Assembly (NCBI RefSeq): GCF_000471905.2 | Contig: NW_006499997.1 | Coordinates: forward strand, 4,762,674-4,826,673 | Origin: Amborella trichopoda | Lineage: Eukaryota > Streptophyta > Magnoliopsida > Amborellales > Amborellaceae | Direction: 5' to 3' | Length of the DNA: 64,000 nucleotides | Shown: positions 9,468 through 21,060 of the stretch, one piece after another | How positions within the stretch are numbered: the first letter of the stretch is position 1 | Layout: the number at the start of each line of letters is the position of its first letter | The notes under the pieces: generated by a model | Database searches by the model: none | Seen by the model: the letters and a program-made list of their open reading frames with translations, nothing else | Told to the model about the DNA's origin: nothing | Translations under genes and position numbers: made by a program

Positions 9468-11225
9468 GCACGAGCTAGCATAGAAGTCGCCTGCGGGTGG
9501 TGTGTGTGTGGGGGTGCCAGTGTAGATGACACCCCTATGTGACGTGGGCGGGGTTGCCCGTCAGCTGGCCTCGGGCATGATGGTCTTGTTAGGACCGATC
9601 AAGCAACCCTAAGGTGCGTGACTAGTTGGGTACTTGCTAGTGACAAGATGCTTTTGTGAGGGGGCAGCCGTAGCTTCGCCCATGCAGTGGGTGTTAAGGG
9701 ATATGCCCTTAGCATCTGAGGAGGAGGGGGGTGCGGCTTGAGGGCCCGTGCCCGTGTCCTAATGTTTCCCAAGGGAGACCAAGATGGCAAGGTCAGCAAG
9801 GCCGCACAAGGAACATGCAAGGGAGATATGGCCGAATAGTCTGCTCACCCCGAGTGAGGCCACAGTTATGGGGATGTTGAAATCCCCATCCCCGATGAGG
9901 GAGGGATAAAGGGATCCCATAGCAACCGTAGAGAAAGGAGAAAAAGAGGTTGGTAGCTGAAGACGGCTAGAGCCAATGGTAGGGTTACGAGTCCCCAGTG
10001 GAGTTGTCAGTGGGGTCCTGGTTTCCCTGGGATGGGGAGGCGAAAACCTTGTCTCAAACAACCGTGGAGGTCCAACGTGCAGCGCGAGCGGGCCCTTATA
10101 CTTGTAGCTAAGCACCGACGGTGAGAAAGATTTTACGACTAAAGCGCAGATGCTCTTTACTCTGCTTGGGGGTTTCAGGGACACGCCCTGGCAGATAGCC
10201 TTCTTAGAGAAATTACGAAGCCCTCTGGTTGCTTGTCAGCACGAATTGGATGAGGGCCTTTTCAAGGTTGCTACCTCTCTCTTCTCTCTTTAGGCTATTA
10301 AAATGAGATATGAATGTCCCTCCTCCTTGGTCGCCCTCCCGAGGGGACTGATTGACCACTAAAGGGGGCATGAGGAAACCAGAGGGTTGAGACCTATGGT
10401 TTTACTCACGTCTGTGGGCTGTCGCGCGGATGAGGTTGCATGTGAAGGTGAGAGTGAGAGAGAGAGAAGGGGTGACTCAGCTTAGGAGAGAGGGAAGATG
10501 ACCCACATGGCCGAGGTGCCCACGGGACCGCACACTCAGGGGTATCTTCTCTCTCTTAAAGGTTTTTCTCTCCCTCTCTGCTTTACTACGGGGATTGAGG
10601 ACTCACAAGGAAAAACAAGCTAATGAGGCAAGCGCAATCTAACCTTGATTCTTCCTAGCCTTTGGGGATATTGGGGCTTGAAAGGAGAGCTCCCCTTTAC
10701 AAATGGGTTAAGCTTGCTTATATCGAGGATTCACCAAACATGGGTGAACACTCAAAAGCTAAGCTTAACTACAATTTAAGAAATTAGAAAGAAATCCTGA
10801 AATTAGGTGCAAATGACCAAAATGCCCTTAAGATCTTTTACACGAATGACAAAACCGTCGCTGCATGCAGGTTGCTTCGTCATGGCGAGACCTTGCTGAT
10901 TAGGTCTTAGTTCGCGAATTTGCCTAATTTGGGAGGTTACCAGAAAAAGGGATTCCGGCAACTGACATGATTCACTTCTCTTGTGACTTGGGGACTTGCA
11001 TTCATCGGACCTTGAACTGAATGCAAGAGTTGCACCAGTGTGCGGCTCTTTGTCAGGCAGTTGCATTGAACTCGTTTTGGCAGTGATCCAAAGTTTGGAT
11101 ATCAGACCATGCTTCACGGAATCCAAGGCTTCTTCTCCTTGAACCCTGGTTCTCCCTATGGTTCTGTGGACACCTTCTTCCTCGGAGCAATGTGGTTCCC
11201 AGTCATGCCATAGTGTGTGCTGTAG
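9468..11225 (-). mobile_element. Family D LTR-like repeat, copy D1
   Basis: Blocks at 9,485-9,600, 10,690-10,880 and 10,915-11,225 recur in the same order at 55,240-56,157. The strand is a guess: read on the minus strand it has a TATA-like box around 10,716 followed by GA/CT-rich sequence, as in family B LTRs on the plus strand, so it is probably an inverted, related LTR. A 141-codon minus-strand frame at 9,759-10,184 shows no recognisable domain and is probably chance. No ends with target duplications could be fixed. The left edge seems to overlap the end of B1. Confidence 0.45.
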
Positions 11226-12006
11226 GTATTAACCCAATTGAAAGGAGTGTGGCTGCCATGGGACTTAAACGAATTGATAAATCATCATAATTGATGCCTT
11301 AGTAGCATGTTAAAGCATTCGTGAACAAGTTGATAAGTCTTTATGACTATGAGATTTTATGAGTAACCTTTCTCGCATTGTAATGATTATGGCTTTTGTG
11401 ACGTTATATCCCTTTGTGGGATGGATGAATTTGTGGAAAATGTTTGAACCTCCAAGGGTGGAAAGGTTAGGTCATTTGATTTTCAATCATTCATTATGTG
11501 ATGAAAATATCTCAGAGGGATGTAACCATGAACCATCACCAGCTAGCGTGCACTTGCACTTGTTTTTGCCACTATCCTTGATTAGAGGGACGTGATATGC
11601 CAGTAGTTTTCCGGGTAGTTGAGAATCTCTTAGTGAGATGCATATCTTTGTGAGATCTTGTGGCGATTCACTGCACCAATAAAATGGCATCACATATGAT
11701 GGGTGCATGTACAATGTAACAGTAGAGGGTATCCACTATTATTTGTTTATGGATACCTGGAATAGAGATTATATAAATATAAGAGCATACACATGAAGTT
11801 GAGGAAGTGGTTTATCATCATGCAGTACGTCACGACTATGATGAACGTGGGAAAGTGTGTTGCTGATTCCAATGAGTGAGTGGATTGATGTGTGGGTAGA
11901 TCGATCTCTTAAGGATGTTCAACTCAAGTGATCACGATATACCTTCTTTCTTCAATGGATGAATGTTTTATTAAACCAAAACTATGTCAAAAACAGTGGG
12001 GGAATG
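11226..12006 (+). other. Unclassified AT-rich sequence before a small LTR-like repeat
   Basis: No recognised protein. A short frame at 11,359-11,595 has no domain. The stretch ends in CAGTGGGGGAA, a polypurine-tract-like run placed immediately before TGTTAAACGTGGG. It could be the 3' internal end of a non-autonomous LTR element. Confidence 0.3.
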
Positions 12007-12763
12007 TTAAACGTGGGTTTTCTCATGCCCTTAGGGGTTGTTTTTTAGTAAATAAAAGATTTTATTACTTTTCATGACATGGCAAAAATATTGTATTTTA
12101 TTTAGCCCTTTTTTATTCTATATTTTCTAGAAAGCTCCTCCACTCCTTTTCTAATCATTGAAGCAAAAGGCTATATACATTGAGGAAGGGTTTGGGAGGT
12201 TTTGTGTGTTGCACCTCTTATTCTCTCTCAACATCCTTATTTCCTCTCTTTCGCTAAGCATTTACAGGTGCTTTCAGTCCAAAAGTACATCCAAGGGACA
12301 CCTAATCATCTATTGTGAAGCCATATTACTCAATCACCTTTCTATATTACTACTAATCCCTTCATGCTTCAGATTTTTTGGCAAGGTTTGATATGCTTAT
12401 GGTGCTCTAAGTTGTGGATTTACTTGTTCTCTAGAAGCTCCAGTTGGATCATATTAAAGAGTTCGGTCCATACTTTTATTTGTTCATCTTGATGTGATTC
12501 ATGACTATGACAGAGCATGAAATAAAAGATAATAGTTTGGGGAGTTGAATAGATGATTTGAGGAGCTCTCTTATTATAGACATATGCTTATGCTTTTTAT
12601 GTGATTGAATTATATTCATGCAAAGTGTTTGATAATATTTATCAAGTAAGGTTTTTGGAGAGATTTTAATCCAAATCTGAGTTTGTGTTAATTCATATTA
12701 GTATCCACCTTAAATCAATCTTAACACCTATCTCAGTCCAACATGGATTTCCATAAGAACTAA
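12007..12763 (+). mobile_element. Putative short LTR with polypurine and primer-site neighbours
   Basis: It starts TGTTAAACG right after a polypurine-like run and has a TATA-like GGCTATATACATTG near 12,170. It is followed near 12,764 by TAATATCAGAGTTAAG, close to the initiator-methionine tRNA primer site (consensus TGGTATCAGAGC). No second LTR copy or coding domain was found, so lineage (Copia or other) is unknown. The end is placed only by the primer-like motif. Confidence 0.35.
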
Positions 12764-12975
12764 TATCAGAGTTAAGTATAATGTATCCAATTCATGGTGG
12801 GTTTGATAATATTTTTCAAGTAAGGTTTAAAAAGAGATTTTGATCTAAATCTGATTCTGTGTTAATCCAAATTAGTAGTCACCTTAAATCGATCCTAACA
12901 TCTATCTCAGTCCAACATGAATTTCCATAAGATCTAATATCAAAGTTAAGCATAATGTATCGAATTCATGGTGGG
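12627..12975 (+). repeat. 174-base tandem duplication over LTR end and primer-like site
   Basis: Two copies, 12,627-12,800 and 12,801-12,975, differ at scattered positions. Each runs from TTTGATAATATTT to ATTCATGGTGGG and contains the ATATCAGAGTTAAG-like motif. Confidence 0.75.
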
Positions 12976-13662
12976 TTCTGGTTCCTTGATCTCTACTTCT
13001 TTATTACTTTCATGGTACATGGATTTTTATCATATACATCAAACTATCTCTATCTAACTGAAAAGTATTTATTCACTAATGCCCATTCAGCCATTCTACA
13101 TCTCACTTGGTCAAGATTTTTCCTATTTTTAGTACTCTCAGTCACTCTTCTGGTTCTTTCTCTCCATGTTTCCCAAAGCATTTACATACCTTATTATTAT
13201 CCACATCATTCTAGCATTTTAAGACACAACCACCATCAGTAATGGCATATTTTTATGTAATGCCCTTCCCACACTAGACATCACACATTAATTTTCCACC
13301 ACCTTTCCAAGAAAGGAATTAGAAAAGCGCTCATCTCAGGCAATGACACTTCACCAATCTACCAATCTCCATTCCCCTTACAATTGTACGAGATTCAATC
13401 CAATTCACTGAACTAAGAGGTCTACCTTAATAAAGATAGTAAAGGAAACATAATACCTCAAGGTGTTCCCATTACAATCAGACAAATACGTAAGGGAAGG
13501 TAAATAGGAATGGTTTTTAACTACAAGTTTGATCTTGTCCTATGTATTTTCTTAAAATCTCTTTGGGTACGTTTGACAATTGGAACTTAAGTCATTGGGC
13601 ATCCCAAATTCCAACCTACACATATAGTTCAAAGTTAGGTTAATATTTTTTTAAGACGTGAG
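12976..13662. other. No recognised feature
   Basis: AT-rich, non-repetitive-looking sequence. The 95-codon frame at 12,955-13,242 is hydrophobic by composition and has no domain. It forms the left flank of the LTR at 13,663. Confidence 0.5.
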
Positions 13663-15219
13663 TGTTTTAGGGTATTTTTTGACACTTGTATCCCCAATGC
13701 AAATAAGGAGGAATTCAATCGCAACCAAGGCCTGTGGGCACCAAAATGCCTGCGGACCATGGAAGCATTATTGAAATAAACCCTGATCCGAAGCAAGTTT
13801 TTTAGAGGCAATGGATGGGTCCCAAAAAGCATGTGGAGGTAGCACTTGACTCTTTAAGAACACCGACCAAGTGTCGTTGCGATCTAACGACGTTAAGATG
13901 GATTAGAGATGAAATCAATTTTCAGGTTCGACCTCTCACATGCTAAAAATACACTTTATAACTACAACACTACCACTGGAGTTTCAGATAAACACCATAC
14001 CACTTCTATTGATTCAAATATCAAGTTTCAGCTTATTCGGACACTTCTAGACCATTCTGTGGCCAACTTACCCAAAAATGGTGGGTTACATACTATTCTG
14101 GTGCACCTTCGGTGAACCAGTTTCCATTTATGAAAACTGTGTACTATGATTTTGGGATCACCCATGAAAGGTCATAACTTCTTCATCTTAACCTGGATCA
14201 AGATCAAATTTCAGGCAGATATTTGTCTCGTCGTTGTGCAAGTTTGTATCTACGATACGACCTATGACACGACCCGAGACAAAAGAAATCTTAGAGAGAA
14301 GCCGCCTAAGAAAACTCATGTTTTATAGATTTTTGCAAAGAAGAGATCCTTTCAATCAAACAATCATATCGCACACCGTCGTCCTCGTCCTCGTATCGAA
14401 TCAAAAGAGGGTCCAATGCGACCGTGACATCGAGGGCTTCGGTCCAAAGTAAACATCATGCATGATAAGTGACTGAAAAGGCTGTATTTTTTGGTGACCT
14501 GAATCCATATTTCGGTCAATTCCCCCAATTCGAAAAGTGACGATCTAGTCATCAAATCGAGCCATTCTTGTCACCAAACGATCGTGACGACTTCCCTGTC
14601 GCTCCACGATGAAATGGTCAAACTAAAACGCCAACAAATGAACAAGGTCTGAGATCTAAGATTGCAAAATCCTCATCTTTTGACATATTTAGTCAAGAGC
14701 TTGATGCATCGATTCGATGAAAATGATCGCCTTGCTGAGACCATCACTTTCGTGACATTTTTTTTTGCAGGAAGGTTCCTGAAATGACCACCAATGCCCC
14801 TTTTTAGGGACTAGCTAGCCATTTTTGAAATTGTGGGTAAGGGAAAAAGAGTCATTTTGCCTCGAAAAGGGGAAGCAAATTTAATTCTTAAAAAATGTAT
14901 TTTTTTTCGAATTTTAGTTAGTTTTGAGCATCCACCCTTGTTTCAAAGGGAGTGCTATATAAGCAGTTGTAATCTTAAGTTCAAAGGGAGGGAAATTAAT
15001 GAGATTTTAGCCCCTAAGCTAAAAAATGAATTGAGTTTACCTTGGTCTTGGCAATATTTTTCTCTACCCTTTTCACTCAAGAAGAGAAGAGAGAAAACTT
15101 TTCCCCATAAGCTACTACACTTAGAACTTCTTACTCCTAACTTGGAATCTCCCACTTCTCACTTGGAACTCTTCATTCCCAACCTAGCCACCAGTTTTGT
15201 CCAAGGATCTCACTAGGTC

Positions 15220-15577
15220 CTTCACCCTTTCTCTCTCTTCCCCTTTCTTTCTCTCTTTTCTCTCTCTTCTCTTTCTCTGCCTCTCTCACAGCCAACCGAG
15301 CCGACGGTGCTTTCTTTCGCTCTCTTCTCTTCTTCTCCTTCTTCCCTCTCTTGTCACTCTTTCTCCCTCTTTCTCTTCTCTTCTTCTCCCTCTTCTCTCT
15401 CTTATACTCTTTCTTTCTCTCTCCTCTCTGTTCTCTCCTTTTCTCTCCCTCTTTCCCTTCTCTTTTTCTCTCTCTCTCTCTCACAGAGACTGATCGACGG
15501 CTAAGTCATCGGTCCTCCTCTCTTCCCCCTTTTCCGTCTCATCTCCTCCTCCTACTTCTTGCTCTTTATTCTTCTTC

Positions 15578-15619
<42 letters not shown>

Positions 15620-16830
15620 GTACGTCGTACGTAGTGGCTAAGCCACCTATCCTCTATCTTCTCCCTTTTTTCTCTCCTCCTCCTCCTCATTCTCTCTCTT
15701 TCTTCTTCTTCTTCTCTCTCGCTCTCAAACCAATCGATGGCTAAGTTGCCAGTCCCCTTTCTTCCCCCTTTTTCTTCTCTTCTCCTCCTCCTCTTCTTCT
15801 CTCTTTCTTATTCTTCGATTCTCTCTCTCTCTGAACAATCCTTTTCTTCCCCCTGCTCTTCTCCTCTCTTCTTCTTCCCTCTCTCTTTCTTCTCTCTCTC
15901 TCTCTCTCTTTCAGACCAACCGACGGCTAAGCCGCCGGTCCCCTCTCTTCTCCCTTCTTTTCTTCTCTTTTCCTCCTCCCTCCTACTTTCTCCTCCTCCC
16001 TCTCTCTTCTTCTCCTTCTCCTTCTTCTTGCTCTCCTCTCTCTCTTTCTCCTCCTTTTCTCTCTTCTCTTTATTTTTCTCTTCTCTTTTTCTCCTTATTT
16101 TCTGTCTCGTCTCTCTTTCTCCTCTCTCTCTCTTCTCTCTCTTTCTCCTCTATTCTTCTCTCTTCTCTCTCTAAATTCGATAGTGACTAAGCCGTTGATT
16201 CCCTCTTCTTCTTCCTTCTTTTCTTTCTCTGTCTCTCTCTCTCATCCTCTCCTCTTTTCTTCTCTTCCCTCCTCTCTCCCCCTCTCTCTTTTTTTCCCTT
16301 AACTACCTCTCCCTCTCTCTCTTTCTTGGTCTCTCTCTCCCTCTCTCATGGCCTCTCTCTCTTTTCTTCCTTATTCCCTCATCTCTTTCCCTCTCTCTTT
16401 CTTTGACCGCCTCTCTCTCTCTCTCTCGACCTATCTCTCTTTCTCTCCCTCTCTTGCTCTCTCTCTCTTGCTCTTCTTCTCTCTCGTCCCTCCCCTTTTT
16501 TCTCTTTTTTTTCTTCACTACCTCTCTCTCTTTCTTCTTCACTTTCTCTCTCTCATTCGTCTTCACTATCTCTCTCTCTTTCTCTTACCCTCTCTCTCAT
16601 CCTCCCTTTTTCTCTCTTCCTAGACACTCTCCATCGGCCTCTCTTCGTCGACACTCTCCCTCGGCCTCTCTTCCTCTCGGCTTCTCTCTATCCCTTTCCC
16701 TCTCTTTCTTTCTTCTTCTCCTCTCTTTCTTATTCTCTCTTTCTCATCCTCATCTTGTTTCATTCTCTCTTCCCTCGTCATTCTCTCTTAAAACCCCTGT
16801 TTTTTCTCTTTCCTATCTCTCATGAAATTC
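15220..16830 (+). repeat. Long pyrimidine tract with GGCTAAGCC-type repeat cores
   Basis: About 1.6 kb of CT-rich sequence is interrupted at irregular intervals (near 15,292, 15,487, 15,640, 15,735, 15,919 and 16,180) by a GC-rich core. The clearest core, 15,919-15,939, pairs ACCGACGGC with GCCGCCGGT around TAA. (CT)n runs occur at 15,580-15,612 and elsewhere. Translated frames are serine/leucine-rich artefacts. Confidence 0.8.
15613..15635. repeat. Near-perfect ACGT palindrome
   Basis: ACTACGTACG and CGTACGTAGT form a perfect 10-base inverted repeat around a single T, directly after a (CT)n run. A longer ACGT block is also next to (CT)n at 51,614-51,690 in an unrelated LTR. Confidence 0.75.
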
Positions 16831-17376
16831 CTCCTTTTATCTACTTCTTCAACCCCACATCATCTCCCCTATCATCATTTCACCCTTAACATTCAATGAC
16901 ATTTATTCATTTCATTTCATTTCATTTATTTATTCATTCGCATGTCTATATGATGTTGTTTGACAAGACGGCATTGAAAGGCTGTTGAATTGGCAAATAG
17001 CCCCATATCATCCTACCTTTTGATTAGATATGTCTCTAATGACAAGTTAGGGTCTTCTGACCAACTTGTCTGGCAACCTTATATGTGTGTGTTCATGAGC
17101 CGCATAGTGCAAAGCAAGGAAGTTAAAGCCGAACCAACCTCAAGCTAGGGGACTTTCCATCGTGATCTAAGAGGGCACCCACAAAACGCCCGAGCATGTC
17201 ACGAACCCACTGTGAGGTACATCCCACCTCACACCCCATAATCCTCTCTCACCAGTTGGCACCTGTCCGCATGTGCACCCCACGCATCGCGGTTCTCGAG
17301 AGAGTGATCTCGAGTCAGACCCTAATCCCGGTACCTGTGCGGTCTCACGACCTGATGAGATCGAGGCACCCAACCA

Positions 17377-18543
17377 GTAAGCAGCTCGTGATTGTCAAAA
17401 ATTGGGATTGTGCCCCTCCCACCCTACCCATGGTGAGCGAAGCTTTAGCAGCATGGATCACACGCCACAAGAAAAAATTTTCTTCCGTCACGTCGGGTGC
17501 ACAACCTCTCTTGTTGATTTTGTTTTTTCTCTCTTCCCTCTCTAACTTCACCCAAAGCCCGTAAACCCATATAGTCAAGCGTCTTTGTTCGCCTCTCTTC
17601 TCCTTCTCCATTGTCTTTGATCTCGTAGTAAAAAAGCAGTGATTTGAGAGTTTTGGAGTACACCAAGTATGGATCTCAAGCTTGATTCATGACATATAAT
17701 TATATTTTTGCACAGTTTTGATGTCTATTTTCATGCTCTTTTGTTTACGTTACCGCTTTGCCTCTACAAAATTTAGGTCAATCTCTCTCTCTCTCTCTCA
17801 TCCATTGAATTCTGATGGATCTGAGTTCGGGAGTGGGCATGTGAGAGGAGCTAACGTAAGATTTGGGACAGTTTGTTGCGTTGCTATAATTTTTCCATTC
17901 TCGATGTCGTGCTATTTGTAGTCGTCTGAGACATGAGTCAATTCTTTATTATTCGTTTCTTTATTATTTATCGTTACCTCCAGGATATTGCTTCATCATT
18001 GGTTTGCTCTCATTGTCATCATATATCAGTGAATTTCGCTGGATGTTTTGATATTATCTGTTGATGCCTCTATTAGTGTTTTTCTCTCTTTAAACCATTA
18101 TACCATATGCATGATAATCATCATATAATTCATTAACAAAGTGCGCCATAACTCTTACAAATAAGTTGTATTTATCTCTTGGCTGTTGCAAAAAGGTGTA
18201 GGACGTGCAAATAAATTAGCATATATCTATTAGTTGGCATTTGTCGTTTGACTGTTGCAAATAAGTGCAGAATATTAGTGTTATCTATTAAATTTTTTCT
18301 AAATTTTTTTTTTTTTCTTTATGATTCTTGCTACAAATTTTCTTTATGGTTCTTGCTAAAATTTAATCTCTTGATAGAGCTAAGAACCTACTGAAAAACC
18401 CCATGCGACTACCTCATCTTTATCTATTTCTATTTCTACACCAATAGAACTTCTCTCTCTCTCTAGCCCTAGTTACCAAAATGCTCTGTAGTTTTCATCT
18501 CGGGTAAGAGATTTAAAAGTATTTGTTCACTTCTCTCTTGCAA
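17377..18543. other. No recognised feature; AT-rich flank
   Basis: No domain, LTR or tRNA-like structure recognised. There is a short (CT)n run near 17,785-17,805 and a T-rich run near 18,300. Frames at 17,196-17,564 and 17,718-17,921 show no family resemblance. This may be the host DNA into which the solo LTR inserted. Confidence 0.45.
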
Positions 18544-18665
18544 CCTGTGGAACCTAGTATTATATGTTGGAGGCCATTGTCATCCTGTGGAACCTAGTAT
18601 TATATGTTGGAGGCCATTGTCATGACTCCCCCCCCCCTCCCCCCCTCCCCCTCCCCCCCCCCCCC
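18544..18665. repeat. Exact 40-base tandem duplication plus poly-C run
   Basis: A unit starting CCTGTGGAACCTAGTATTAT occupies 18,544-18,583 and is repeated without change at 18,584-18,623. An almost pure C run then fills 18,626-18,665. The junction with the inverted LTR piece lies here. The minus strand is a G-rich quadruplex-prone tract. Confidence 0.85.
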
Positions 18666-20845
18666 TGACCAAGGTGAGACTGGCATGACCATCAGAAGTT
18701 ATCGACTCGGAGTGCTGGTTCTCAAGACTAACATGGCGGCAATACTACTCAAAATTGAGGTCGGCACATCGGTGATAGGCTAGGTTTACCCTTAGTCGAG
18801 TGAGAGCAGAAAGATGGAAGAACGAGACAGCGAAGAGAAGAGGAAATCCGGACGTCAATTGGCATTGCAATGGGCAACACAAGGAGACGACGCATCCCTT
18901 GTGGACGACACTAGCTCCTGACAAGGCACCTAGTGATAGTTTCTCCTAGGTCGCACGACGACAAAAGCAGGACGTAGGGAGAACGACAACAAGCACCGGG
19001 CACTCGAAGGAGGCTCGAGGCGATAGTTTCTCCAAGGTCACACGACGATAGGCGTAGGATACAGGGAAAACGGCGATGAACACCGGGCACATAGAGAAGG
19101 CTCGCGAATGGCGATAGGTGTTGCTAAGGTCCCCTAGTGAGTGGCAATGAGGATCACCATCTACACCAGACGCGAGAGGGGGAGAGACCCCTACAGGCGA
19201 CAACAAACCTTGTAGAGCTCTTCATCGAGACATCAAAGCCCCATCTATGGGCGGCGATGAGTACCGCCGTCTACAGACCTCTCTTGAAGGAAGAAACAAA
19301 CGAGTAGAGGGGAAGGAGACTCACAAATGGTGCTGCCATAGCCATGCGTGTCTTGTGAGACTAAGGGAGAGGCATGCACGACACTGCCACTGCCGTGCAT
19401 GACCCCTGAGAGGAACTCATATGAAGAAGAAGGGAAGAGAGGGGAGACGAGAGAGAGAGAAGAACAAAAGAAAAAGAAGAGAGAGAAGGTTTACCTCAAG
19501 CCTAGAGGTACCAGTCAAAAGTTTCTCTCACCTCACTCCCTCTCTCAAGTGTGACACAATAATGGTAAGAAAGAGAAACTTGTATTAAGTGAAAACTCTT
19601 TCTTGTGTGTGTATGCCTCTAGCTCTTCTCATATTTTCTCATACAATGACGGTACGTATATATAAAAGTGTGCCCCAAACATGGGTGGATGACCAAAAGT
19701 AACCCTAATTGTTAAAAATTATGATTAAATTGAGTTAAAAGAAATTAGAAAATAGGGTGCAAATTGACAGATTTGCCCCTTCCTAACAAGTTGTGAAATT
19801 CCATAACAGTCCTTGTGTTGCCCTAAGACTTGCGTGATCTTGCATGGTTGATCCGGGGTCGTTCTGATGCCTGGTTGATCGTAAGATGATTATTTTCTTG
19901 TAGGGCTCGACATGGCGATCGATTTGATACCAACTTCGAGCCATGGATTGTGTTTTTGGTTCACGATCATGTGACTTGAAATTTGAGTAGATATTGATAC
20001 TTTGGATCGATAGTGTGCTCGTTCCTTGATTTTTTCTGTGTTTTCTTCACTAAATCACACTGAGCATGCCGCTACAATCACAAGGCACCAAAAGTAGCTC
20101 GATTCAGTGGCCGAACGAAGATTTTGAAAGTTTAGATTTTTGGTCGGAATCAAGGATTCTGGCAATGGAATTCGCAGTCTATTTGTCAGCTTCATCTGTA
20201 GAATCCAGCCGTTCAACATGTAAAGGGTTCGGGTCAGAGATGGCCCGATATCTTACGCCCGCAATGGAATTAATCTCGTGTCAATCGAGCTCCCGAGCGG
20301 CATGATTTGGCCGCTCGAGAGATTCACGAGTATCGTCACGGGGCGTGCCACATATCGAATCGTTCGTCTTGACTAGATGAACATGCTCACCAAATTTAAG
20401 TGTGATCCGACTTGGGATGAGTGAGTTATGAGTGTCAAAATTCACTGGTAGTGACTGCCCCTTCAATGGTGTACTGTTGCAGGGTGGCCGCATGGGAATA
20501 GCGCGGCTTCACCTGTTTCACTCTTTCCCCTATATTGTCTTCTTGGAGTGTCCTTTGGGCTAAAATTAGACCCCTGAGGATTTTCAATCGTGTCAGATCT
20601 AGTGGTGGTAGTCCCACAACAATTTGAGACGTTGAAAATGTAACTCTAGTTATAGTGGTCCGTTTCAGAGTGCTAGAGGTCGATTCTATCGGAACTATTT
20701 CTCAGTTTGCACTGCCTTAGACATGTCGTAATGCGATAAAACTTGGCAGGAGACACTTGAGAGACCTCATGAAGATCTTGGCCAGTTCTGAGGCTGTTCT
20801 AAGACTATCCGAATTTTCACTACTTGCTAGGCCTTTATTGAGTGG
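18666..20845 (-). mobile_element. Family B LTR piece, copy B3, inverted
   Basis: Read on the minus strand this has the family B order: the start-side block (20,600-20,845), the block with GAGCTCGATTGACACGAGAT-like sequence, a TATA box TTTTATATATAC at 19,655-19,667, the CT tract (seen here as GA at 19,430-19,485) and a GC-rich array (18,780-19,340). Neither terminal TG nor CA could be found, so it is partial at both ends. It probably belongs to the minus-strand Tat element at 20,846-26,369. Confidence 0.65.
18935..19112 (-). repeat. 87-base tandem repeat in inverted LTR leader
   Basis: Two full copies, 18,935-19,021 and 19,022-19,108, start GATAGTTTCTCC and share AAGGTC, ACGACGA and CACCGGGCAC words. 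A weaker third start follows at 19,112. Nearby GGCGG and CCGCC (about 19,251-19,275) form another short dyad. Confidence 0.65.
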
Positions 20846-21060
20846 GGGCCCCATGTTGATGAAAGATACCTTCCAACACTCATACGCACCATTAAGTCAG
20901 AGATCGCCTCTATAGAACAATAGGCTCAAATGGTGGCTGAATTGCGGGAGCGTGCTTAGAGTGCCGAGGCTACTTCTGAAGAGTCCAAGGTGAAGATCAA
21001 TGAGATCATTGATCACTTTTGAGTGTGACTTCACCCAGTATTTTTTATTATATACAGAAA
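20846..21060 (+). pseudogene. Tail of an antisense PMD-type protein in the minus-strand Tat element
   Basis: On the plus strand the words ERYLPTLIRTIKSEIASIEQ, AQMVAELRERA and ATSEESKVKINEIIDHF are readable. This is a coiled-coil-like charged tail that I associate with the C-termini of element-borne PMD proteins. Its direction is opposite to the gag and protease at 22,350-26,369, as expected for an antisense frame in a Tat element, and it lies on the 3' side of them. The PMD core itself is not present here. Recognition is from composition and memory of the family, so it is tentative. It is broken. Confidence 0.4.

Larger units (their letters stand above)
13663..17376 (+). mobile_element. Family B LTR, copy B2, probably solo
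   Basis: The start TGTTTTAGGGTATTTTTTG aligns with other family B starts, and the end GCACCCAACCA aligns with 9,467 and 29,672. A TATA box TATATAAG lies at about 14,956. The leader is a pyrimidine tract of about 1.6 kb (15,220-16,830) with its own repeat core. A hairpin lies at 17,041-17,070. The flanks GTGAG (13,658-13,662) and GTAAG (17,377-17,381) agree at four of five bases, which suits a solo LTR with an old target duplication. No gag or pol follows on the right. It is diverged from B1 and B4 and looks older. All frames of over 60 codons in it are simple-sequence or chance frames. Confidence 0.65.

Noticed and set aside
9759-10184. 141-codon minus-strand frame in repeat D1
   Set aside because: No recognisable domain, and the matching part is absent from D2. 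Probably chance in GC-rich sequence.
14833-15216. 127-codon plus-strand frame with an ATG in LTR B2
   Set aside because: It spans the TATA box and leader of the LTR and has no counterpart in B1, B4 or B5.
15173-16825. Many open frames on both strands in the pyrimidine tract of LTR B2
   Set aside because: Serine/leucine-rich on one strand and Arg/Glu/Lys-rich on the other, as expected from plain CT/GA repeats.
17377-18543. Possible host promoter or gene fragment in the AT-rich flank
   Set aside because: Only short frames and a CT run; nothing that supports a gene.
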